The notes beneath the pieces were generated by a model. That model was not told where the DNA came from, made no database searches, and worked only from the letters and a program-made list of their open reading frames with translations. The translations under genes were made by a program, and so were the position numbers. DNA of 64,000 nt from Leptospira jelokensis. GTDB taxonomy: Bacteria > Spirochaetota > Leptospiria > Leptospirales > Leptospiraceae. The stretch covers positions 18,704-82,703 of the forward strand of contig NZ_RQGH01000015.1 of assembly GCF_004769635.1 (NCBI RefSeq), in the 5' to 3' direction. How positions within the stretch are numbered: the first letter of the stretch is position 1; every line of letters starts with the position of its first letter. Below are positions 38,677 to 47,480 of the stretch, piece by piece.

Positions 38677-40404
38677 ATGGAAGAAAAAACCACATTTAAA
38701 GGCATTTCTGCTTACCCAGGAACAGTTTACGGCAAAGTATTCCGTTGGAAACAAACCAAAAGGAAACGAGAAGACCGTACAGACCTAAGCCCGGAGGAAA
38801 TCAAAGAGGAAGTGGACCTCTTAAAAAAAGGCCTTCAAAAAACAGAAGATGATTTGGCGGATCTGGTCCAGAAATCAAAACAAAACGAAGAACTCTCCCA
38901 GATCCTCGAATCCCAAATTGTTTTCCTAAATGACCCACTCTTTCGCGCGCGTGTCTTTGAACGTATCGCGCAAAACAAAGAATCGGCGGGCCTTGCCTTA
39001 GAAACAGCAGTGAGTTCTCTTTACGATGAATTCCAGTCCATCCCCGATGAATTCTTCCGAGAACGAGCCGACCATATCCTCGACATAGGCAAACGGATCG
39101 AATCGAATTTGTATCCAGAAAAAGGTACTGAACCCACAGTCATTCCAGAAGACGTCATCTTAATCGCAAAAGAAATCACCCCATCTGAGATGATCCAATT
39201 GGGAAAGTCAAAGCTAAGGGGGATCGCCACTGACTTTGGTGGGAAAACGGGGCATACCGCCATCATTGCGAGAAATTATGGAATCCCAACCATTGTTGGT
39301 TTGAAAAACATCACCTCACACGTAGAAGATGATGATTATATCTTACTTGATGCCACGAAAGGCATTCTCAACCGAAGCCCTGGGATTGATGAAATCAAAC
39401 TCGCTGGGATCAAAAGTGAAATCAAAAAAACGATCCCCATCCGAGAGATCAGTGATGGTCCAAGAGAACTCAAAACCAAGGACGGGAAAACGTTTTCATT
39501 ACGAGCCAATATTGATTCCGAAGAAGAAGTGGATACAGCCTTCTTGCAAGGAGCCGATGGCATAGGCCTTGTTCGTACAGAAATTTTATTCATTCGTTAT
39601 GTTGAATTCAAACCAACCGAGGAAGAGCAGTTTGCCGTTTACAAACGCATTTTACTGAAAATGGTGGGCCGGCCAGTCACCTTTCGTGTTTGGGACATTG
39701 GCGCCGATAAAATGGAAAATGGATACGAAGAAGAAAATCCATTCCTTGGAAACCGAGGCATCCGTTACCTACTGAGGCACCCACATTTTTTTAAAGAACA
39801 ACTTAGGGCATTACTACGAGCCAGTGAATTTGGAACCATGAGGATCATGCTTCCTATGATCACGACGAGGTCTGAAATCCTCCAAACCAAAGTCCTGATT
39901 AAGGAATGTTTAGAAGAATTGAAAACACAAGGCTTAGCCATCACCAAAAAAATCCCTTTGGGCATTATGGTTGAAACTCCTGCTTGTGCTTTGAATTTAC
40001 CCTTTCTCGGAAATCATGTGGATTTTTATAGCATTGGAACCAATGATTTGTTGCAATACCTACTTGCAGTAGAACGAAACAACCATTTGGTGGGTGACCT
40101 ATACAACCCTTGGCAAGTTGTGTTTTTATTATTACTGAAAAACATTGTGGATGTTGCCAATTCCCAAAAAAAACCAATCAGCATCTGTGGAGAAATTGGA
40201 AGTGATCCCATGTTCACAGCAGTTCTCATTGGCCTTGGGATACGGGATCTAAGCTCTGCCCTACCTTTAATGAAGGAAGTAGGAGAAAAAGTAACAGAGA
40301 TTTCCACTTGGAAGGCAAAATTACTCGCTGAACAAGTGATCAGTTTGGCGGGCGAAGAAAAGTTTGACGAGATCGAAAAACTTGTGTTAGAAACAAAAGG
40401 ATAA
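38677..40404 (+). CDS. ptsI: Phosphoenolpyruvate--protein phosphotransferase (Enzyme I)
   Basis: Enzyme I autophosphorylates from PEP and passes phosphate to HPr. The 575-residue product has the N-terminal HPr-binding helical domain (about 35-145), the swivelling phospho-His domain with GGKTGHTAIIARNYGIP (active His near 195), and a PEP-binding TIM barrel with GADGIGLVRTEILFIR, FRVWDIGADK, NPFLGNRGIR, FYSIGTNDLLQYLLA and GEIGSDPMF. HPr and sugar EII genes are not in the window. Leptospira does not live on sugars, so a regulatory PTS is likely; that is inference. Confidence 0.95.
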   Translation: MEEKTTFKGISAYPGTVYGKVFRWKQTKRKREDRTDLSPEEIKEEVDLLKKGLQKTEDDLADLVQKSKQNEELSQILESQIVFLNDPLFRARVFERIAQNKESAGLALETAVSSLYDEFQSIPDEFFRERADHILDIGKRIESNLYPEKGTEPTVIPEDVILIAKEITPSEMIQLGKSKLRGIATDFGGKTGHTAIIARNYGIPTIVGLKNITSHVEDDDYILLDATKGILNRSPGIDEIKLAGIKSEIKKTIPIREISDGPRELKTKDGKTFSLRANIDSEEEVDTAFLQGADGIGLVRTEILFIRYVEFKPTEEEQFAVYKRILLKMVGRPVTFRVWDIGADKMENGYEEENPFLGNRGIRYLLRHPHFFKEQLRALLRASEFGTMRIMLPMITTRSEILQTKVLIKECLEELKTQGLAITKKIPLGIMVETPACALNLPFLGNHVDFYSIGTNDLLQYLLAVERNNHLVGDLYNPWQVVFLLLLKNIVDVANSQKKPISICGEIGSDPMFTAVLIGLGIRDLSSALPLMKEVGEKVTEISTWKAKLLAEQVISLAGEEKFDEIEKLVLETKG

Positions 40405-40500
40405 AGTTTTTCAATTAAAGATACTTTTTTTTAAGAAAGCAAATTTCAAAATGCAATTCATTGCCTAAACCACTCAGATTCCAATCAAAAAGAAAACCAA

Positions 40501-41868
40501 TCAGGTTGCATCCAATAACAGGCGCTCGATGGTCTTACGTTTCCAAAGGTAAATTCCATACAATACTAAGGCGGCAAACCAAGAAACCAAAACAAAGAAT
40601 CCATAAAAATGCACCATACTTCCCCATTCCTTTTGGTAACCAGAAAGAATTCCTGCTGCATAATGCCCAAAGGCAGTTGATAAAAACCAAATTCCCATGA
40701 GTAAGGATGCAAACCTAACAGGTGCCATCTTACTCACAAAAGAAAGACCAACTGGGGATAAACACAATTCACTCACTGTGTTCCAAAAATAAACAGACAC
40801 CAAAAAGAGAAGGGAGACGGACACTCCTGTTTCGGCTTCCCTTGCGGCAAACACCATAACCAAAAAACCAATCCCAAGTAAAACCAAACTGATCACAAAT
40901 TTCAATATCGGGTTTGGATTTTTTTTTGATTGGGCTAGGTGCATCCAAAGGCCTGAAACCATAGGTCCAAACACAAGGATCATCAATGGATTTAATGACT
41001 GCAAAAGAGAAGCTGGCACTTCCCATCCAAAAAACGATCGGTCCGTATGGCGAAGGGCAAATAAATTTAAAGATGTACCCATTTGTTCAAAGGCCATCCA
41101 AAAAAATATGCTAAAAAATGACAAAAGGCCAATCAAACTGACCTTTGCAAATACCTCTTGGTGAACCTGCGCATTTCCGAATGTTGGCGGAGATTGATTC
41201 GAACCTTTGGAAGGAAGGGATACCGAAACCTCACTGGTTTGTTTTTGTTTGTCTTTTGTTTCTTTTTTCCATACAAAACTAGGAAGTGAATGGCTTCCGA
41301 AATAAAACACGAGGATACCAATCGCCATCCCTACACCCGCTGATAAAAATCCCAAATGCCAGTCGACTTTTTCTCCTAAACTCCCGGCAATGATAGGACC
41401 AAGTAACCCACCTAAGTTGATGCCCATATAAAAAATAGTAAAACCGCTATCCCGTAAGTTTGGTTTCTCCAAATACAACCGGCCAAAGATGGTAGAAATT
41501 GTGGGTTTAAAAAATCCATTCCCTACTGCTATGAGAAAAAGCCCCAAGTAAAAAAATTCTAGTTTGGAAATTGCAAGGGAAAGATGGCCAAATAACATCA
41601 AAATGCTTCCCAAATAAATTGCAAACCGGTAACTTAAAAAACGATCTGTGATGTATCCCCCGATAACAGGAGTTAGGTACACAAAACTTGTATAGTATCC
41701 ATAAATGATCCCGGCATCCTTGTCAGTAAGACCAAGAGAACCAACCAAATACAAAACGAGTATGGCGCGCATTCCATAAAAGCTAAGCCTCTCCCACATC
41801 TCTGTGAGAAACAAAGTTGAAATGCCCTTAGGATGGTCTTTTAATTGGATTTGGTGCGGCTCTGCCAA
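40501..41868 (-). CDS. POT-family proton-coupled peptide transporter
   Basis: The 455-residue protein belongs to the POT/PTR2 branch of the major facilitator superfamily, importing di- and tripeptides. FLTEMWERLSFYGMRAILVLYLV (about 20-42) is the conserved E-x-x-E-R-F-x-Y-Y region on helix 1, FYMGINLGGLLGPIIAGSLGE is the helix 4-5 motif, and later helices carry NTVSELCLSPVGLSFVSKMAPV. It opens at TTG (41866-41868) inside the 3' end of the adenosyltransferase gene, a 28-base overlap. Peptide use fits an organism that lives on fatty acids and scavenged nitrogen. Confidence 0.92.
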   Translation of the reverse strand: MAEPHQIQLKDHPKGISTLFLTEMWERLSFYGMRAILVLYLVGSLGLTDKDAGIIYGYYTSFVYLTPVIGGYITDRFLSYRFAIYLGSILMLFGHLSLAISKLEFFYLGLFLIAVGNGFFKPTISTIFGRLYLEKPNLRDSGFTIFYMGINLGGLLGPIIAGSLGEKVDWHLGFLSAGVGMAIGILVFYFGSHSLPSFVWKKETKDKQKQTSEVSVSLPSKGSNQSPPTFGNAQVHQEVFAKVSLIGLLSFFSIFFWMAFEQMGTSLNLFALRHTDRSFFGWEVPASLLQSLNPLMILVFGPMVSGLWMHLAQSKKNPNPILKFVISLVLLGIGFLVMVFAAREAETGVSVSLLFLVSVYFWNTVSELCLSPVGLSFVSKMAPVRFASLLMGIWFLSTAFGHYAAGILSGYQKEWGSMVHFYGFFVLVSWFAALVLYGIYLWKRKTIERLLLDAT

Positions 41869-42413
41869 ATGGTTTCCTCTTGCCCGATTGAAAAATTCAC
41901 AAAACGTGCAGCAGTGAATAAATAGTCAGACAACCGATTCAGGTAAATGCGTAGGTCTTTGTGGATCTCTCCTCCATTTTCAACATACACCAAAAGGTCT
42001 CGTTCGAGCCTGCGGCAAACCGTACGCGCCATATGTAAGGCACTTGCCATTTCTGATCCGCCAGGCAAAATGAAAAACTTGATTTCAGGAAGGAATTCCA
42101 TCAATCGATCGATTTCATTTTCAATGGACAGAACATCTTCGGCGTTCACAACCGTCCCGTCTTTGGCATCTTTCGGTACATAACCTGCCAGTTCCGAACC
42201 AATTTCAAAAAGGAAACTTTGGATGCCTTGCAAATATTGTAAAAACGGTTTTTCAATTGTAAGGTCTTTTCCAAGCGAAAGAGCAAGTCCAATCGTGCTA
42301 TTCAATTCGTCGCAAGTACCATACAGATCCACCCTCCTATCGGTTTTTGCCACTTTTTTCCCCGATGCTAAATAGGTTTGTCCGCCGTCGCCAAATTTGG
42401 TGTAGATTTTCAA
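41841..42413 (-). CDS. PduO-type ATP:cob(I)alamin adenosyltransferase
   Basis: The 190-residue enzyme makes adenosylcobalamin from cob(I)alamin and ATP. KIYTKFGDGGQTYLASGKKVAK (about 2-23; YTKxGDxGxT is the ATP-binding signature), VDLYGTCDELNSTIGLA and ARTVCRRLERDL...YLNRLSDYLFTAARF are PduO/MMAB hallmarks. It starts at TTG and overlaps the POT gene downstream. No B12 riboswitch is visible just upstream. Leptospira biflexa and relatives make or use B12, and the product would serve methylmalonyl-CoA mutase or ribonucleotide reductase. Confidence 0.95.
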   Translation of the reverse strand: MKIYTKFGDGGQTYLASGKKVAKTDRRVDLYGTCDELNSTIGLALSLGKDLTIEKPFLQYLQGIQSFLFEIGSELAGYVPKDAKDGTVVNAEDVLSIENEIDRLMEFLPEIKFFILPGGSEMASALHMARTVCRRLERDLLVYVENGGEIHKDLRIYLNRLSDYLFTAARFVNFSIGQEETIWQSRTKSN

Positions 42414-42618
42414 AATCTTACGTCCTCTCGCCTTAAATTTCCTTTACAGTCCTTAGTTTTTTGGTGTAGAATCATCTGGAAAGGAAAAATTCACGGGAGA
42501 ACCAAGGGCAGGCAACCCCTTCTCTCCTCGAAGGAATGGATTTCTGGAAACATGAGTTTTTTTCTTTCTCCGCCTGTAGGGAAACAAGCGGGTCATGGAC
42601 ACACAGGAGGGTGTGACA

Positions 42619-43467
42619 ATGATTATCAATCACAACATCAGTGCACTCGTTGCAAAACGGGCACTTACAAACACCAGTCGTGACATGGACAAGTCCATGG
42701 AACACCTAGCAACGGGTATGCGGATCAATCGACCAGGGGATGATTCCTTGGGATTCTCCGTATCCGAAAAACTTAGATCCCAAATCAGAGCCTTAGGGCA
42801 AGCAGAACGAAATACTCAGGATGGTATGTCGTTTCTGCAGGTGACAGAAGGATCTTTGGACCAAGTAAACTCCATATTACAGAGGTTACGTGAACTTTCC
42901 GTCCAATCAGCAAACGGGATCTATTCAAATGAGGACAGAAAACTTGTCCAATTAGAAGTATCCCAACTTGTTGAAGAAGTGGAAAGGATCGGAACATCTG
43001 CTGAGTTTAACAAAGTCAAACCACTGGATGGTCGCTTTTCACGAGCTTCCAAAAATCCAATGACCTTACAAGTTGGTACAAACGGATCAGAAAAAATTGA
43101 AGTCTACATCAATACGATGACTAGTTCTTCTTTGAAACTGAAACAAGCGGGAAACAAATTAACACTTTCCACTCCGAACAAGGCTACCGACTCACTTCAG
43201 GTTTTGGATGATGCCATCTCAAAGGTCAACCGGCTTAGGTCTGACTTAGGTGCCTATTACAACCGATTGGATTTAACCTTAAAATCACTTAGCAACAACT
43301 ATGTGAACATGGTTTCTTCTGAATCACAAGTAAGGGATGCTGATATGGCAACGGAAATGGTGGAATATTCAAAAAACCAAATCCTAACCAAATCGGGTGT
43401 GGCCATGCTTGCCCAAGCAAATCTCAGACCAGAATCCGTAGTAAAACTCCTCACGGACAGATACTAG
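42619..43467 (+). CDS. flaB: Flagellin, periplasmic-filament core protein
   Basis: FlaB proteins form the core of the spirochaete periplasmic flagellum. From the ATG at 42619 (GGAGGG eight bases upstream) the product is 282 residues. It is made of the D0/D1 conserved ends: MIINHNISALVAKRALTNT, LATGMRINRPGDDSLGFSVSEKLRSQ, and at the C-terminus MATEMVEYSKNQILTKSGVAMLAQAN. The variable central region is short (about 150-195), typical of spirochaete FlaB and sterically needed for a buried filament. No signal peptide is present, as expected for export by the flagellar type III system. A leader of up to 200 bases precedes it, with no recognisable sigma28 box, and a strong terminator follows. Confidence 0.95.
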   Translation: MIINHNISALVAKRALTNTSRDMDKSMEHLATGMRINRPGDDSLGFSVSEKLRSQIRALGQAERNTQDGMSFLQVTEGSLDQVNSILQRLRELSVQSANGIYSNEDRKLVQLEVSQLVEEVERIGTSAEFNKVKPLDGRFSRASKNPMTLQVGTNGSEKIEVYINTMTSSSLKLKQAGNKLTLSTPNKATDSLQVLDDAISKVNRLRSDLGAYYNRLDLTLKSLSNNYVNMVSSESQVRDADMATEMVEYSKNQILTKSGVAMLAQANLRPESVVKLLTDRY

Positions 43468-43483
43468 GGATTTTTAAGAGATG

Positions 43484-43516
43484 GAAATCCTCCTTGCAAA
43501 CAAGGAGGATTTCTTT
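43484..43516 (+). terminator. Intrinsic terminator after flaB
   Basis: A perfect 12-bp stem, GAAATCCTCCTT (43484-43495) and AAGGAGGATTTC (43502-43513), with a six-base loop and a short T run after it. It starts 16 bases after the flaB stop. Because it covers the first codons of a longer possible frame for the next gene (from 43481), it supports a later start at 43544 for that gene. Confidence 0.85.
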
Positions 43517-43543
43517 AAACTTTGTCCGAAACCTTCATTTCAA

Positions 43544-44296
43544 ATGTTAGCGAGGACAATCACTTTGAAACAAATCATCTCAGGACTTTTATCCCTATCG
43601 TTACTCTCCACAATTTCTTGTGGCCTTTCCGACAACACAAAACGACTCATTCTCAGTACATCCATTGGATGTGGGGTTGGTCTTGCGCTTGGGGCTGTTT
43701 ACGACGAGTCACAAAGAAAAAAAGATACAAAAGACAAAAAGAATAATTTCCAAAGACAAATCAAAGAATCTTTGGCACTGGAAAAAAAGAAGCCACAAAA
43801 CAAAGGTAAAATTATCGGATTGGGGGCAGGATGCCTTGCAGGGCTTGGAACCGGTTTTTATCTCAATACCATGTATGATAACATGGCGGAAGAAATGAAA
43901 AAACAAGGGATCAAATTGGAAAAAGTAGAACGTGGTGGCGACACTGTTGCACTCACAGCTTCTATGGACGGTGGGATTGCCTTCGAAGATGGAAAGGCGG
44001 ACCTCAAAGGAAAAGGAAAAGAAAACATTGATAAGTTGGCAGAAGCTCTTGCAGCATACCCTGAAACAAAAATCAATATTTCTGGACACGCCAATAGAAC
44101 TGGCGCAGAAGACCTAAACATCCGTCTTTCCCAAGACAGAGCTGTGACAGCAAAAGATGCCATCATCGAAAATGGAGTCGAAGGAAAACGAATTGGAACG
44201 GTACAAGGACTTGGTTCTTCTACCCCACTGAAAAACGTAGATCCAAAAGATGGATCAAACAGACGTGTGGAAGTGGAAATCATTCCAGCAAGTTAA
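43544..44296 (+). CDS. OmpA-family lipoprotein with glycine-zipper segments
   Basis: From the ATG at 43544 the product is 250 residues. A lipoprotein signal ends in LSLLSTISCG, a good lipobox. Two Gly-rich segments, LSTSIGCGVGLALGAVYD and KIIGLGAGCLAGLGTGFYL, resemble the glycine-zipper pairs of YiaD-like proteins and may insert into or lie on the membrane. The C-terminal OmpA domain (about 130-248) has MDGGIAFEDGKADLKGKG, ISGHANRTGAEDLN and NRRVEVEI; it would bind peptidoglycan. One signature place, usually GxTDxxG, reads ISGHANRTG, slightly divergent. The longer frame from 43481 would start inside the flaB terminator. Confidence 0.85.
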   Translation: MLARTITLKQIISGLLSLSLLSTISCGLSDNTKRLILSTSIGCGVGLALGAVYDESQRKKDTKDKKNNFQRQIKESLALEKKKPQNKGKIIGLGAGCLAGLGTGFYLNTMYDNMAEEMKKQGIKLEKVERGGDTVALTASMDGGIAFEDGKADLKGKGKENIDKLAEALAAYPETKINISGHANRTGAEDLNIRLSQDRAVTAKDAIIENGVEGKRIGTVQGLGSSTPLKNVDPKDGSNRRVEVEIIPAS

Positions 44297-44329
44297 TCAG
44301 TTCCCAAATTCTGTTTCGGGAGCTCTCCC

Positions 44330-44366
44330 AAAAAAAAAGCCTACAATTACTTGTAGGCTTTTTTTT
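44330..44366. terminator. Bidirectional intrinsic terminator
   Basis: AAAAAAAAGCCTACAA (44331-44346), loop TTAC, TTGTAGGCTTTTTTTT (44351-44366): a perfect 16-bp inverted repeat with A and T flanks. It lies between the convergent OmpA-lipoprotein and ybaB genes and can end transcription from both sides. Confidence 0.93.
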
Positions 44367-44415
44367 ACCTGTCAGTTCAAAGGCAAATTGCTTTGGTACT
44401 TTGATTCGATTGGCG

Positions 44416-44736
44416 TTACATACCGAGGCCCGGGAATCCACCCATGGCTTGCATTTGTTTTGCAGCACCTGCTTGTGCATCCTGTAGGGCTTTTGTGTAA
44501 GCTTCTTGGATCGAACGTTCGAGTAGGTTTTTATCCTTTTTTTCTAGGAGTTCATCTTCAATTTGGATTGATTTCATTTGGAATTTTCCATCCAAAGTAA
44601 CGGAGAGAAGTTTATTTTTTGAAATTCCTACAAAATTTAAGCCAGCAAGTTCCTTTTCCATGGTTTTCACTTGCGAGCGCATCTTTTTCATCTGTTTGAG
44701 CATATCAAACTTATTTCCACCAGCTCCACCGAACAT
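44416..44736 (-). CDS. YbaB/EbfC nucleoid-associated protein
   Basis: From the ATG at 44734-44736 (AGAGGTG upstream) the product is 106 residues. YbaB/EbfC proteins are small dimers that bind DNA and coat the nucleoid; the gene often sits beside dnaX-recR, but not here. Family features: MLKQMKKMRSQVKTMEKEL as the N-terminal helix, a central strand set with VTLDGKFQMKSIQI, and C-terminal DAQAGAAKQMQAMGGFPGLGM. It is divergent from the channel gene. Confidence 0.93.
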   Translation of the reverse strand: MFGGAGGNKFDMLKQMKKMRSQVKTMEKELAGLNFVGISKNKLLSVTLDGKFQMKSIQIEDELLEKKDKNLLERSIQEAYTKALQDAQAGAAKQMQAMGGFPGLGM

Positions 44737-44815
44737 AATCACCTCTTCTACATTTCAGGATTTTTTTTCTAAGAAAGAACGCAAATATAAAACTTGCTTT
44801 GTCGATACTAAGTAC

Positions 44816-46171
44816 ATGCTCCATCCCAATTCAGCCTTCAAACGAATCTGGGACCTTTTTGTTTTTGCCTGTATCACTTATTTTGCAATTGAAGTGCCAT
44901 TACGTTTGGTCTTCCAACACAAATTATCTGCGGGTGTAACGGCCTGGGAGAGGTTCATCCAAATTGTATTTGGAATTGATTTGGTGCTAAATTTTTTCAC
45001 AGCCATTATCAAAGACAGACTGCTCATCCAAAATCGAAAAATAGTGGCCAAAACCTATTTGAAATCCTGGTTCCTGATCGATTTTTTATCTGCATTTCCT
45101 TTTGATTTGTTTGGAAACTTTTTTTTCCAATACTTTGGGGTAACCGATAGTTTAAAGATATTACGACTACTTCGTTCTGTTCGGGTATTTGAGTTATTTA
45201 AATCACTTCGTATGTTGGCATTAGGTGCAGATTCCGAAGATCGATTCAAACTTGTCGAAGTGATCAATCCTATGACCTTTAGGTTGATATTTTTTGTGTA
45301 TTGGACCACTCTTTTTGCCCATTGGGTTGCTTGTGGTTGGATCCACTTAAGCCCTGAATTTTTAATTGATAAAGATATGACAACACGTTATATCCGTTCC
45401 TTGTATTGGTCCGTCACAACACTTACCACCATTGGTTATGGAGACATCACACCTACCACAAACAAACAAACGATTTACACAATGGGAGTGATGATTTTGG
45501 GTGTAGGGATTTATGGATATGTCATTGGTAATATTGCCACACTGCTATCGAACCTAGATATTTCACGGGTAACTTTCCAAGAAAAATTAAATACCATCAA
45601 TTCCTTCATCAAGTATAAAAAACTTCCACCCCATCTTGCCAATCGCATTCGCTCTTATTACATCAATTTATGGGAAAACAAACATGGGATTGATGAATCG
45701 GAAATTTGGGACCAACTCCCTTCCGGAATTAAAATCGATGTTTCGATGTTTTTACACAACCATCTCATCTCAGTTGTTCCCTTTTTCAAACATGCACCTG
45801 AAGAATTAAAACGGGAAGTGGTCTTAGAGTTAAAACCTGCTTTTTATATGAAAGGTGATGTGATTTTTCGAGAAGGTGATGTTCCACATAATATGTACTT
45901 TTTATCGAAAGGACATGTGGAAGTGATCAAAGAGAAAACAGGTGAACTGCTCGCCACACTGAACTCAGGCTCTTTTTTTGGGGAGATGAGTTTGATTGAT
46001 GATTCCTTACGGACTGCCACGATCAGAGCAGGATCGTATTGTGATGTCTACACCCTTAGCCGTGATGCCTTCCAAAATATCTTAAAACACCACCCCAGTT
46101 TTGCCAAACACATCCAAGAGATTGCAAGAGAACGAAAAGTCCACCAATCCGGATTCAAATCTCCCAATTGA
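44816..46171 (+). CDS. Cyclic-nucleotide-gated potassium channel
   Basis: From the ATG at 44816 the product is 451 residues with the six-helix CNG/HCN layout: S1-S4 (about 15-190) including an Arg-rich ILRLLRSVRVFELFKSLRML region, a pore with the K+ selectivity filter TTLTTIGYGD (about 200-209), a C-linker, and a cyclic-nucleotide-binding domain (about 340-440) with FREGDVPHNMYFLSKGHVEV and GEMSLIDDSLRTATIRA, the phosphate-binding cassette. It resembles SthK of Spirochaeta thermophila and eukaryotic CNG channels. A longer frame opening at 44660 overlaps ybaB and is unlikely. cAMP or cGMP would gate K+ flow; the exact ligand is unknown. Confidence 0.93.
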   Translation: MLHPNSAFKRIWDLFVFACITYFAIEVPLRLVFQHKLSAGVTAWERFIQIVFGIDLVLNFFTAIIKDRLLIQNRKIVAKTYLKSWFLIDFLSAFPFDLFGNFFFQYFGVTDSLKILRLLRSVRVFELFKSLRMLALGADSEDRFKLVEVINPMTFRLIFFVYWTTLFAHWVACGWIHLSPEFLIDKDMTTRYIRSLYWSVTTLTTIGYGDITPTTNKQTIYTMGVMILGVGIYGYVIGNIATLLSNLDISRVTFQEKLNTINSFIKYKKLPPHLANRIRSYYINLWENKHGIDESEIWDQLPSGIKIDVSMFLHNHLISVVPFFKHAPEELKREVVLELKPAFYMKGDVIFREGDVPHNMYFLSKGHVEVIKEKTGELLATLNSGSFFGEMSLIDDSLRTATIRAGSYCDVYTLSRDAFQNILKHHPSFAKHIQEIARERKVHQSGFKSPN

Positions 46172-46230
46172 AGGAATCCAAAGAAGACCCAATCGGTTTG
46201 TGTGCATACCGGCGGAAACGTATTTCCTGT

Positions 46231-47004
46231 TTACAATCTTAGGTTGGCAATGGAATGTTCCGGGTCAACAATGGCGATCGTTTCATCGGCAAGCCTGTCA
46301 AAGGCATACCAAGCATTCGTATCTTTTTTTAAGGATTCTTGTTTTTCCGTTTTCACTTTGATGGATTCGGATTTTGGAATTTCACCAAGTGTCGGAATTT
46401 CTTCAATTGCCTTTAACCTTTCGAGTAACTCACGGTGTTTTTTAGAAGTGCCAAACCAAGAAGGGACAAAGGCAATTTTTTTCTTTTGGCTAAAAACAGT
46501 TTCTGTTTGTGAGATCTCATCCAAAAGGAGGTTCACGGCACGAATGGTCCATTTGCTCGGAGTGACAGGAACAAGGATGAGCTCCGAATTGTAAATGGCA
46601 GTTGTCAATTCGTGTTTTGCAGAGCCTGGTGTGTCAATCACCACAAATTGGTAGTCCTTTCGGATTTCTTCTAAGGCTCGTTTGAACTGAAGGCATAAAC
46701 TAGTGGAATCAGGATTGTACTTTGTGAGTTTTGCAAGGCTTAAGGTGGATGGCAAAACATCAAATTGTTTTGTTTTCCGAATGCAATCTGTGATATTCTT
46801 CATTCCCAAAAGAACACTCATCACATTTGCTTCTTCCAAAACATTTAGATCGATATCAGGTAAGGAAAAATCGGTAAGGTCACCCTGCATGTCCATATCC
46901 ACAACAAGTGTTTTCCCTCGTCTCGCCAATGCACAGGCCAAATGGGCGGCAGTTGTCGACTTTCCACTCCCACCTTTTATGTTTGAAACCGAAATCACCT
47001 TCAT
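46231..47004 (-). CDS. Orphan ParA-family ATPase
   Basis: The 257-residue product starts at the ATG 47002-47004 (MKVISVSN). The deviant Walker A NIKGGSGKSTTAAHLA, the Walker A' region VVDMDMQGDLTDF and the Walker B VVIDTPG place it in the ParA/MinD superfamily. No parB gene or cluster of parS sites is visible next to it; the neighbours are a channel gene and a YopX-domain gene. Lone ParA proteins can position other cargo, such as chemoreceptor or flagellar complexes. An 18-base near-palindrome abuts the start codon. The GTG at 47038-47040 would extend the protein by 12 residues across that palindrome. Confidence 0.85.
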   Translation of the reverse strand: MKVISVSNIKGGSGKSTTAAHLACALARRGKTLVVDMDMQGDLTDFSLPDIDLNVLEEANVMSVLLGMKNITDCIRKTKQFDVLPSTLSLAKLTKYNPDSTSLCLQFKRALEEIRKDYQFVVIDTPGSAKHELTTAIYNSELILVPVTPSKWTIRAVNLLLDEISQTETVFSQKKKIAFVPSWFGTSKKHRELLERLKAIEEIPTLGEIPKSESIKVKTEKQESLKKDTNAWYAFDRLADETIAIVDPEHSIANLRL

Positions 47005-47022
47005 GGGGCAAAGAATTTCCCC
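47005..47022. promoter_or_regulatory. Near-palindrome abutting the orphan parA start codon
   Basis: GGGGCAAAGAATTTCCCC on the plus strand: four GC pairs, then three AT pairs with a single bulged base, around a three-base loop. On the parA message it forms a hairpin ending directly at the AUG, where it would cover the ribosome-binding site. It could alternatively be a protein operator. No other copy was spotted nearby. Confidence 0.4.
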
Positions 47023-47099
47023 AATTCCATGATTGACCACTGATTTTTTTTTGAATTTTCCTTGGAAAGGACTCTGACCAACTTAAATTGGTTCCAGTT

Positions 47100-47480
47100 A
47101 TGGCATTCACAATTCGTTTCCGAGTTTGGGACAAACAAGAAAAAGAATTTTCGCAAAAAGGTTTTAGTTTAACCTTAGAAGGCAAACTTTTGAAATTTGG
47201 GCAACCTGTTCCGAATGAAGACAATTTCATCGTGAATAGTTTCACTGGTCTAAAAGACAAATACGACAAAGAATTGTACGAAGAAGATATCATCGAACAT
47301 ACCGTTGCCAAAGGGGGAAACCTTACGCAACATACAGGCATTATACGATACAACAATGAACATGGAGCATTTTACCTAGAAAATGGACCTCCTCTTTTAC
47401 AATTGTTTTCCATTCGAAAAGTAGGAAATCCTTATGAAAACCCTATCCTTTATGATTTGTATTTGAAAAGTAAGTCTTGA
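47100..47480 (+). CDS. YopX-domain protein
   Basis: From the ATG at 47100 the product is 126 residues and matches the YopX family: FTIRFRVWDKQEKEF at the N-terminus (family: IKFRAWDKxxKxM), then SFTGLKDKYDKELYEEDII (family: FTGLKDKNGKEIYEGDI), and a C-terminal strand region. YopX is known mainly from phages and prophages of Gram-positives (named after SPbeta) and its function is unknown. Here it stands without phage neighbours, between an orphan parA and a TPR protein with which it overlaps by TTGA, so it appears to be a settled chromosomal copy. Confidence 0.8.
   Translation: MAFTIRFRVWDKQEKEFSQKGFSLTLEGKLLKFGQPVPNEDNFIVNSFTGLKDKYDKELYEEDIIEHTVAKGGNLTQHTGIIRYNNEHGAFYLENGPPLLQLFSIRKVGNPYENPILYDLYLKSKS

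Noticed and set aside
42414..42618. A sigma28 flagellar promoter ahead of flaB
   Set aside because: A TAAA occurs, but no GCCGATAA-like box lies at the proper distance.
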